Below, one piece after another: positions 45,661 to 54,357 of a stretch of DNA of 64,000 nucleotides. Under the pieces are notes generated by a model that worked only from the letters and a program-made list of their open reading frames with translations, did not search any database and had not been told where the DNA came from. Source of the DNA: Nothopassalora personata (lineage: Eukaryota > Ascomycota > Dothideomycetes > Mycosphaerellales > Mycosphaerellaceae); assembly GCA_033816765.1 (NCBI GenBank), contig CM066290.1, positions 3,286,001-3,350,000 on the forward strand, read 5' to 3'. The translations under genes were made by a program, and so were the position numbers. Each line of letters opens with the position of its first letter. Position 1 is the first letter of the stretch.

Positions 45661-47016
45661 TAGCGGTTATTAAGTAGATAAGAATTTCGAGGGTAGCGGC
45701 TTAGGCGTGTTATATTAATTGCCGCAATATCTACATCGCGGCGGCAGTCCTCCGGTATAACATAATATATAGATAAATGATCTATACTAGTAGAGGTTAC
45801 TATAATTATTGCCCCCTACTATATAACTAGAAGTAAAGACTTCTACTACTACAGTACTGCTACTACGCTGCCTATTACTCGTTTACGGAAGTAAACATCG
45901 CCCTAAGGCGATCTAATAGTTAGAGCTCTAGGTTGTCGCTTAGGCGTTTAAACTCGAGTAAGTTACCGCTACCCTTAATAAACGCTATAGTAGCCTATCG
46001 TAACCGCTTATAAGTAACGAAGTGTAGCCTAACCGAAGGGTTGTCTAGATCTAAGTCGTTCTCGACCTCTATACCGTCTAATTCACGAGGTAGACCTATA
46101 AATTTAAGGGCGTCTTAACACTATTTAAGCGTCTCCTCTAGTAGGTAGGCTTCGAGATCGTATTCTTCTATACGCTCTTACTACTATCGTATCTATAGAT
46201 AGTCTAGGTCGATATTCTATTTCTAATCTCGTGCGCCCTTTCCGAATATCCGAGGGTAGTTATATAGTAGCTTAGGCGTGCTAGAGCAGTGTGACTCTAC
46301 GTTCGGATTATATCGAATATAATATATGTTCTAGTTCTTAATAAAGTATGTAACAGTCTTACGAATAATAGGCATATAGATAGCGAGGAAGGCTACGCGA
46401 TTAGCTTTCTTATCCGGATTATAGAGGCTATCTACTTTAATCTTACCTTATGTCGTTGTTAGTATAATAAGCTACTAAGTAAGGTAGGTAGTATATACTA
46501 AAGTAATCCCTCTATGTGTTTAGCGCACCCTTCGCGACTTCGCCGTTCTAGTACTCGACGGTATTGTTTCCCTTACTAGTCGTGTACTAAAAGTTCTCTA
46601 AAAAGCTTAGCCCACGAGCTACGAATAGCTCTCGTAGTTTAAGATAGGCGTTCGCGAGCATTAGTGTCTCGACGCCTTTATTAGATCGTATAATGCGTAG
46701 CTAATAACCTCGCCGTATTATCTTATTAATATATTGTGCGAAGGTTAAGAACTTTATCTTCGTAAGGTTACCGGTATATATCTAAATAATCTAGCGGGAG
46801 AACATATCTATATATACATAGATCTATATTCTAAAGAACGGCTCTATCTTATAATAGGCATTAATTAACTAGACATAGTTTAGGCCTATTGCCTTCGGCC
46901 TACTATAGTGTAGCTAGAAATATAGCTCGCGTAGTCGTCGTATACGGAATAGTATAGTATAGATCTCGCGAGCGATCTTATAGATACGGTCTCTATATAT
47001 AGAAGTTAATATATAT

Positions 47017-47168
47017 GTACTTACTCGTAGGCGCGCACCCTTCGCCGCTACGAGTAAGTACGCGTAAGTAAAGAGAATAGCTAGTACTAACTATCTCGTA
47101 CGTAGCCTATATGTATTGCTAGATTACGAGTAATAGGAGTAGCTACGCTAGCCCCTACGAGGAAGTGC
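47017..47168. repeat. Hairpin motif pair plus single site
   Basis: GTACTTACTCGTAGGCGCG (47017 on) pairs with GCTACGAGTAAGTAC (47047-47061). A lone inverted C-variant, GCCCCTACGAGGAAGTGC, is at 47151-47168. Confidence 0.85.
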
Positions 47169-47247
47169 TCGATAGCTCTATACTCTATATACTATTATAT
47201 ATAAGAGTCTCGTAGCCTAATTAGGATAGAGTCTAGTATGTAATAGT

Positions 47248-47605
47248 ACACGGAGTACATACTCGTAGCGGTGTAGTAGTACATACTCGTAGCGGTGTAG
47301 TAGTACATACTCGTAGCGGTGTAGTAGTATATACTCGTAGCGGTACAGTAGTACATACTCGTAGCGGTGTAGTAGTACATACTCGTAGCGGTATAGTAGT
47401 ACATACTCGTAGCGGTATAGTAGTACATACTCGTAGCGGTATAGTAGTATATACTCGTAGCGGTGTAGTAGTATATACTCGTAGCGGTGTAGTAGTACAT
47501 ACTCGTAGCGGTGTAGGAGTACATACTCGCCGCAGTGTAGGAGTATATACTCGTAGCCGCGGTAAGTAGTGTAGTAGTACATACTCGTAGCCGCGGTGTA
47601 GTATA
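47248..47605. repeat. 24-bp minisatellite inside the transposase relic
   Basis: About 14 units with core ACATACTCGTAGCGGT, preceded by GTAGTAGT. All three minus-strand frames stay open through it because the unit is a multiple of three without stops. The core resembles the island's hairpin motif (ACTTACTCGTAGG). Confidence 0.93.
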
Positions 47606-48161
47606 CTCGGAGCGGTTAAAGAAGTAGATATATACGTACCTACTAATAAAGCGATTCTTCCTACGTAGATAGTTAGCGATAGTACGATAGCTACTATTAT
47701 ACGTAACATTAGAAGCGATTATAACCGACAAGACTTTACGAATAGCCTACGTAATCTCTTCCTCGTTCTCTAGTAGTATACGCCTTAGAAGACCTATTAA
47801 TCTTCGTAGATTACGGTATTAGGTTAACGACAACTTAAAGCTATCTTTTTTTAGCATCTTAACTATATACTTATTACCTAATGCTAAGTACCGCTAAAAG
47901 TTGTATTTAATCTTCCGTCGTAGACAGTCCTCTTACTATAGAGTAAACTTAGTACGTATGTTAGCCTTAGTTAATCCCTACTATTCGAGCCTACGCTCTA
48001 AAGTAGGTAGTGTAAGATAGACTCTATAGTCCTAGCGAAGACGCTAAAGGATTTCTTAATACGTAGTCTTACTTACGATAAGCTAGGCGATCGTCTTACG
48101 ATATAGCTCGATATCGATAGCTTAGCCGCTACGGCGGCGATTCGTAACAATAGGTATAACG

Positions 48162-48196
48162 AGGGCGGAGGGCGGAGGGCGGAGGGCGGAGGGCGT
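48162..48196. repeat. 7-bp tandem repeat (GGAGGGC)n
   Basis: Five head-to-tail units lie about 110 bp inside the right TIR. Confidence 0.9.
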
Positions 48197-48305
48197 GTAC
48201 GTATACGCGTAGCGATCGGTGTAGTGTAGCGTAGTGTAGTATTAAGGTTAATACTTAGAAAGAATCTTAGATGCAACCGTGGATTACGTAGCCTCTGTAT
48301 ACTGT

Positions 48306-48508
48306 GTACTTACTCGTAGTAGCTAATCTATAGCCCCTACGAGTAAGTGCATAGCATATAGGCATATAGGCATATAGGCATACAGGCATATAGGCAAACA
48401 GCCAAACAGCTAAACAGGCATACAGGCATACAGGCATACAGGCATACAGGCATACAGGCAAAAAGGCAAAACCCCGGATTCGAGAGAAACCATGTCAACC
48501 AGGCTACG
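48306..48508 (-). repeat. Right terminal inverted repeat
   Basis: Read on the minus strand it repeats the left end: CGTAGCCTGGTTGACATGG, the same unique block, fewer octamers and the same hairpin. The first positions differ from the left end by TG to TA, consistent with one RIP-like change. Confidence 0.82.
48351..48460 (-). repeat. Octamer minisatellite in the right TIR
   Basis: On the plus strand it reads as ATAGGCAT, ACAGGCAT and ACAGCCAA units, the reverse complement of the left array. Copy number differs between the two ends. Confidence 0.9.
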
Positions 48509-48646
48509 AGGCTAATAAGCGAAGGAAGATGAGCCTCTCGCTCCTCAGAAGCTGCTCAGACCATGGCGAGCTAGTCCTGACATGGGCAGACTTCTTTGCA
48601 CAATGTCGCTTCCTTCATCTCCAAACATTCACTGCTACGGCGCCCA

Positions 48647-48670
48647 CACACACACACACACACACACACA
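48647..48670. repeat. CA microsatellite in the CSL4 leader
   Basis: About 12 CA units end 10 bases before the CSL4 start codon, within the expected 5' untranslated region. Confidence 0.9.
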
Positions 48671-48679
48671 TCGGCAAGC

Positions 48680-49252
48680 ATGGCATCAGTAACACTTCCA
48701 GGCCAGGCCCTCGGACCAACGGCCGCCAACGAGATAGGCGAAGGCACGCATATCCACAACGCTCAACTTTGCGCCAGCATTTCCGGACAAATCCTCTCAA
48801 AACCTTCGACATCAAAATCATCAAAACTGCCAACAGTCTCCGTCATAAGGACCACAGGAAACCTCCTCCCAGAGGTCGGCACCGTCATCCTCGGCAGAAT
48901 CACGCGCACAGGTCCAAAGCAAGCCAACATCTCCATCCTCGCGATCGGCTCAGGTGGCGAGCACGTCTGCCGCGATCCATTCCCAGCATTGATCAGACAG
49001 CAGGACATTCGCGCTACGGAGATTGACAAAGTGAAAGTCGCGGAGAGCTTCAGAGTGGGAGACGTGGTGAGAGCTGTAGTTATTAGTTTGGGCGACGAGA
49101 GAAGCTATTATCTGAGCACTGCGAAGAATGAATTGGGGGTTGTGCTTGCTACCAGTGAGTGGGGGAACCAAATGTTTCCAATTTCCTGGAAGGAATGTCA
49201 GGATCCCGAGACTGGGTTGAAGGAAATGAGGAAGGTGGCGAAGCCGGTGTGA
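48680..49252 (+). CDS. CSL4: Exosome complex subunit CSL4
   Basis: It is a cap subunit of the RNA exosome, which degrades and trims RNA 3'-5' in nucleus and cytoplasm. The 190-residue single-exon protein starts MASVTLPGQALGP. An N-terminal CSL4-type segment (GEGTHIHNAQLCASISGQ) is followed by a linker and an S1-like RNA-binding domain: LPEVGTVILGRITRTGPKQA, NISILAIG, GVIRxQDIRATE-like QQDIRATEIDKVKVAESFRV and GDVVRAVVISLGDERSYYLS. The zinc-ribbon-like end keeps NELGVVLATS and GNQMFPISWKE but shows only one Cys (ECQDPETG), as in some fungal forms. An upstream in-frame ATG at 48596 was rejected because its extension translates the CA repeat. The start codon lies only 170 bp from the island edge. 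Confidence 0.92.
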   Translation: MASVTLPGQALGPTAANEIGEGTHIHNAQLCASISGQILSKPSTSKSSKLPTVSVIRTTGNLLPEVGTVILGRITRTGPKQANISILAIGSGGEHVCRDPFPALIRQQDIRATEIDKVKVAESFRVGDVVRAVVISLGDERSYYLSTAKNELGVVLATSEWGNQMFPISWKECQDPETGLKEMRKVAKPV

Positions 49253-49486
49253 GGAGCGATTGAGGGCGTTCTCTGATGCATTGAAGCAGAACCCACGAGT
49301 ATGATGATCTCGCGCCACGACTGGGAAGGCTGTTGGCCTCCATACAAGGGGCTCTCTATTATCGACTATCATCTACAAAGACTGATCTGGTCTGCCCGGA
49401 ATGGATGCTGCTAGATTGACCAGCCTGTCATGACGCCAAGAGGTCACAAAGCTCAACGCACAACCTTCTGTCCCTTCGGCATTCCC

Positions 49487-49818
49487 TCATCGGACCACTT
49501 CCTCAGCATCTCGATATCCATTATCTCTATCGTCCAGCGCAGGATCCGACGTCCCATGCCTTGCGATCAGGAAACCCGAAAGATCGCCTGACTCTCCTGC
49601 CTTCTCACAGGGAAGACCGCCTGCAGCATCATGCCAGCCCTTCTCGTCCACGATCTGGTCTCGAGTCTCGACTGTTGGATTCACACAGAAGAGTGGAGCA
49701 GCTCAGGAGAGGGATCGTCGAAGACAGCATCATCTGCGGTGCCATGGCCATTGGTGATTGAGGTTACGAGCTTGTGATCTCGGATCTGCTCGCCAGTGTT
49801 GCAGTTTGCGGGCGCCAT
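49487..49818 (-). CDS. Possible small two-exon protein (about 92 residues)
   Basis: An ATG in good context (agccATGG) at 49818 opens MAPANCNTGEQIRDHKLVTS, ITNGHGTADDAVFDD and PSPELLHSS. A donor (gtgtga) and an acceptor (cgagaag, near 49641) then join in frame to GWHDAAGGLPCEKAGESGDL and end DRDNGYRDAEEVVR. The composition is acidic and hydrophilic with no signal peptide. I recognise no family, and the intron lacks a clear branch site. Confidence 0.32.
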
Positions 49819-50777
49819 GGCTTGTTGTGGCCAAGGATGCTCTAGTGGTGGTGTCACTAAGAGGTTGAAGAGTAATAGGGAAGCGATATTGTGTACCAGC
49901 TCTCTGCTGCCTAGAAGCTCAAGCTCAAGTCAAGTTCATGGTATCAAAGGACCTCACCTGCATAACGACCTGCCTGTTCGACACTCCCTGCACTAAGTCC
50001 TCGCCGAGATTCGATTTGGCAGTTCCTTGTCTTCAAATATCACTCGACATCTTGCATGAAGAGCACTGCTCGAGCAGCGTCGATATTGATCGCACATCGA
50101 GGCGTCCCATCTCCGGCATTCAATGCCACCTTCGCCTCCAATGAAATCTAGCAGTATCTGCCCTTGGAAGCTGAAGACCCTTCTAGGTTAAATGACGAAC
50201 ACTGAAACACAAGCTGTGATCATAGGCGGACGGAAAAGGAGTGCAATAGGTGTAGCAGCGATCGGTTATGAACATGCTGGGGCTCACCTGCGCCATCCAC
50301 CGATCATGGTCTGACGGCCGTTCGAAGGTGTGGTTCGTGCTGTATCTATGCAGAGTGCATCACGCTTCGTAGGTAGTGGATAACGAGGCAACGATGTGCT
50401 CAAAGTGGTTGTACATGAGTATAGCTGGTTGACGCCCAAGGATGCCAAGGCTGTTGAGCAAACTTATCAGATCTTTGTTATCAGATCTCCGTGAGCGCCG
50501 ACCTTGTCGCTCCCCAAGATACCACCACCTCTGACTTTCGTCCGCTCATCACTCCCGGCGGCAAGGCAATACTCTGCTAGAGCGTCGACGTTACGGCGCC
50601 GCGTCTGCCATCATCGCGCGACCGGCACGCCTCCGATAGGCAGCCAGCGATCCGGAAATGCTGGGCGCCGCGTGACGCGCATAGCTTGCTCAGCAATACA
50701 GCAGTACCTACCTGCCCATCACTCCACCCCCCAAATCGACATCCTCCATCACCCGAACACTCGTGAATTGAACCAAA
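49819..50777. other. Intergenic, no gene recognised
   Basis: Open frames here have no motifs or supported splice structures. The last 100 bases are the CA/CC-rich leader of the next gene. Confidence 0.4.
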
Positions 50778-52571
50778 ATGAACGTGCTTGAGGTGGATAG
50801 ACTGGTCAAGCAGCTAACAGCAGGCTTCGATGCGCTACAGAACGAGTACCAGAAGCTGCACGGCCAGCACGAAGCACTCGAGAGAAAGTTGGCTACAGCA
50901 AGAGAACAGGTAAGACGATATCGTTCCATACACACCACTTTACCCTCCCCCAAAATATGATGAAACAACATTAGCTCTAGACCTGTAGCTCTTTGCGGCG
51001 TTGACAGATTATCCAATTGACTCTGACCCCGTGTTGCACGCGCAAATCATCTGCTCCTGATCAAACACGGCATGGGTAGCGACTGACGGTGAACACAGTA
51101 CAACGAACTAGCCAAGCTCTACGGCGCAGTGCGACCCGCGACACCTTCCCTCAGCCTTTCATCCTCCTCGGGACGACCAAAGGATGAAGTGTTTGCGCCG
51201 AGCAGCATTGCCGAAATACTGGCAAGAAATGGCGATGGCGAGGAGGCAGCGACAAAGGTTAGAGCGGCGATTGCTGCGGCACACGAACTGCGCCTAGTTC
51301 TGCCAACTGTGCCTGAGAGCACGGCGCACGGTGTAAGGATCTGGTCAGGGCCGGCTGCAGACAAACCAGAATGTTCAAGCTCGATGATGCCATCCATCTC
51401 AGAGTCTCCTCTGGAACAAGACTTCACTGTGAAAGGCAAACCCAGCAAGCTTGGCTGTCCTTTTGCGAGTATGGCGAGTAAGAAACTGAGCACTCATGCA
51501 GCCAGCGTTCTGAGCAGGTACGACCAGAGTGGTAGTATTGGAGCGCATGGCAGTGTTGGAGCCTCAAGTACACCTGCCAGCAATACTAGTTGCATCAACG
51601 GCAGGGATAGCTTCTCACAAAGGCGCAGCAGAAAGGCCAGCTTCGTAGATCCCATCAAGGCCGAAATTTGCGGCTTGTCAGATCATGATAAGCCAGCCGC
51701 CGAACCGCCAGAGCCTGAACGTGTAGAAAGTCGTACCAGACCACCGACACTCAAGCCAGAGGTCGAGAATGCCGAAGTTGGCGTCTGTCCTATTCGCTTT
51801 CTCGATCAGCATTCGCCGGAAGAGGTAGCCACGTATTTTGAAAAGCACAAGCACGAGCTGCCCCGAAGCCACGAAGTTTGTGTTATGCGATATCAGAGCA
51901 ACGAAGAACAGATCAAGGAGCTGGACGCGAAGTACGGTAATCTCGTATCGATGATCCAAGGCCTTGGTCAGAAGCACAAGGACTATCTACCGGAGGAGCC
52001 AGACGAAGCAGAGGACCAAGATCCAGAGGACGCTTTGGATGATGCCAAGGTGCGTAAGTGGGCTAGTAGTGTCAGCGCTCAAGCGCCGGATGGAGACGAT
52101 GCTGTCGAGTCGGATGAAGAAAGAAAGCCTCACTTCGATCGGCCACTTCGAGACATTCGCGTAGGCGAGTCACCCAGTCGACCTTGGGGTGTTCAAGTGC
52201 CACTACAATATCTCGAGCAAGGTGATGCGACCAGCGAGACGAGTAGTAAGCCTGCCGACATCGCTACTGCAGCTCCTCCAGACATCCCTCCAGGTCCCGA
52301 GTCCAAAAGCGCACCAGCTGGCAGACCAGCAGGGAAGTGTCCTTTCGGCCATGGTGCCGCTAAAACGCCAGCTGCCGCACTCAAGCCAACAGTCAACGCG
52401 ATGCCAGCAGCAGATATCGGCCCTGATCTGGCCCAGACCAGGCCAGCTGATGCCACCATCACGGACAGCAAGGTCACACCGATAATCTTCAACGGTCCAG
52501 TCTTCATCGGCTACAATCCAGAAGATGCCGCCAAATTTCTGAAAGAGAGCGGCTATCGCATGACCCAGTGA
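50778..52571 (+). CDS. Uncharacterised coiled-coil protein with Cys-Pro motifs (534 residues)
   Basis: Exons are 50778-50909 and 51099-52571, with a 189-bp intron (donor gtaaga, acceptor aacacag). The first 70 residues form a coiled coil (MNVLEVDRLVKQLTAGFDAL, then LHGQHEALERKLATAREQYN). The middle is disordered and Ser/Pro-rich. Three Cys-Pro motifs are spread along it: LGCPFASM, VGVCPIRF and GKCPFGHG. Between the last two lies a helical block (SPEEVATYFEKHKHELPRSH and EEQIKELDAKYGNLVSMIQG). The C-terminus is folded-looking: TPIIFNGPVFIGYNPEDAAK, FLKESGYRMTQ. Cys-Pro dipeptides can act as haem-regulatory motifs; that role here is inference. I recognise no named family. Confidence 0.82.
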
Positions 52572-54357
52572 AGCTCCCTACCAGCGCCGCAGCCACGGCG
52601 TTCTTTGTTCCTGCGTTCCAAGCGTTTCACGAATTACGATCTGCAGGAAATAGATACCGCTTTGCACTTCCTGTAGCATAAGAATGAACGTACGTAGTTT
52701 CGAAGTCTATGATCAGATTCTCCTGGGTAAAGGGTGTTCGTCTCCTTGCTTCATGCACGTAGCTTTCATGCTGCACCACGTTGATCCTGTCTCCCTATGC
52801 CGAGACTCGTATTACCAGACGATGGAATGGCAGCCAAGTCTTTGGGCCGTGGCGAATGACTACGGTAGGAGATGGGCACTGCATGCGTTCGTTATGCGGA
52901 CCTTGCACAAACTCCTGTCGTGAAAGGTTGTACTGTACTGCGAGGGTGATCCGGGTGCTACGATGGAGGGAGTGGTGTCAAGTGTCATGTCAGGTGCGGT
53001 GTTGCCATCGATACACATAGCCATAGCGACTCAGAATTGATGCGACGTCGCTACGAGCTTGATGCTGTTGTGACGAGGCGCTTCAGTGATTGGGTTCGTC
53101 CCTGCATGTCACTTCCACTGGCCATACATCGTCCAATCTTCATCATCGTCTCGTGTCTTTCTTTCTCCTGCACACTACCTCGACACATCCTGTACAGAAA
53201 TTTTTTCCCACACTTGCCAATTGAGGGAGAGAGAGAGCGATCGATCTCAACGGCTACATCAGAACATTCATGATGCTTCCGGACCACAACATGCTTCGAA
53301 GCATGCTTGAAGCGACATTTTCTTGTCTTCAGCATCCGCAGTGGTCTCAACGGCCGGACATTGGGGGCGCTGTTGACCGTTGAGACCTTGCCGGACCGAA
53401 TGTGATGGCTTTGATGCAAGAGGAACGTCACTTGCTGTCGTCTTGGACTGGACCGCTGCGGTATGTACGCAGTCGTCACACTCCCTCGCCTGGTTTATTG
53501 CAGGTGATGTCGACCGAAGCGCGACGAGCTAGTTGATGCGCCACGCTCCGACCACCTGTGCCGAAGATCGGCTCACGGTGAATTTTCTTGGATCTGGGTC
53601 GTTCTTCTACGTCTCCACTCCCACTATACGTCAAACGCTGGACTCCAGCCCGGTGGGACTCCCGAGGGTGAGGCCTGCTGGTGAGAATCAGCTAATAAAC
53701 GTTATTCTTGTCCAGCAAATCAAACGGGCTGCGGGCAACATGCTGACGAACGACCAGAGCCCGCAGCAGTAATGGCAGTGGAGTGGTAGTTGTGCATGAA
53801 GAAGTCGGAGGTGGTTCCTAGCTTATTCACCGGTTCCGTAGGAAGGTACAGGGCTGGAGACGACTTACAGAAGTGATTGCGTCGCTTTCTGACGTGCTCT
53901 CTTCTTTCTGTCGTACAACAGAGGTCCCAATCCTTAATACCACAAAGGCCCACTTCACGACAATCTCCCGCAGATACATCTATATCTGCTTATTCAGAGC
54001 GTAGCCAGCCTACGCGAGGCGGCAAAAGACTCGATTGGTCAAGACTCGATGCACCATCCCATCACGAAGATCCTTGGGTGAAGTCGGCAAGGATGTGCGG
54101 TCATCCTTGTAGCTTGGGATTTGGCCAGTGGCCACATGTGGCGGACCCTTGCAAGGTACAATCGACATGTGAGAGTCACGGTGGTGATGCTCTTTCTTCA
54201 TGATACTCCTGAGCTCTGGATAAGGTCGCTTCAGACGCTTCAGGCGGACGTATGTTTTTGTGCGCAAAAAGTGTATATGTGACGGTTTGGATGATTGACC
54301 CAGTTGCCTCGATATCTTGTGCCTTTCTGTGGTTGTAATTCATCATGACACAGAACG
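52572..54357. other. Intergenic, 1.8 kb without a recognised gene
   Basis: Only overlapping short frames occur. A palindromic patch ATGCTTCGAAGCAT lies near 53291-53304. A GA run is at about 53226-53238. No motif or splice structure is supported. Confidence 0.45.

Larger units (their letters stand above)
45900..48000 (-). pseudogene. Integrase-core (DDE, rve-like) transposase of the island, RIP-destroyed
   Basis: On the minus strand, allowing TAG for Trp/Gln, the blocks run in family order. They are SVIIASNVTYNSSYRTIANY followed by LRRKNRFISRY (47731 down), RSNKGVETLMLANAYLKL (46697 down) and KGNNTVEY-N-GEVAKG (near 46570). Then come KKANRVAFLAIYMPIIRKTV, FIKNWNIYYIRYNPNVES and PKLLYNYP (46440-46220), and YDLEAYLLEETLK (near 46160). 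This is the layout of fungal integrase-core-domain proteins, where RSDKGTE holds a catalytic Asp; here it is Asn (GAT to AAT). A 24-bp minisatellite has expanded between the N-terminal helices and the catalytic core. Confidence 0.68.
28918..48510. mobile_element. 19.6-kb TIR-bounded composite transposon island
   Basis: The two ends are inverted copies. The left end (28921-29180) and the right end (48306-48508) share CCTGGTTGACATGG, then CGAATCCGGGGTTTTGCC, an array of GCCTGTAT-type octamers and a hairpin motif. Direct repeats gctaat at 28912-28917 and 48511-48516 are a candidate 6-bp target duplication. The interior is depleted of CpA/TpG and full of stops, unlike both flanks. About 8 kb (28918-29901 and 41367-48510) is the element's own sequence, with integrase-core remnants. 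The rest is nested gypsy and copia retroelements. The TIR sharing is seen directly. Treating the whole as one transposon is inference. Confidence 0.7.

Noticed and set aside
47195..47731. Overlapping minus-strand open frames of 121-178 codons in three frames
   Set aside because: They are open because the 24-bp minisatellite has no stop and is a multiple of three. Only the non-repeat N-terminal part resembles protein, and it belongs to the transposase relic.
53092..53110. tRNA T-loop-like GGTTCGTCCCTGC
   Set aside because: No acceptor, D or anticodon stem could be paired around it.
53037..53480. Overlapping open frames on both strands, 75-142 codons
   Set aside because: Neither shows motifs, a signal peptide or a splice structure. 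The composition does not favour one strand.
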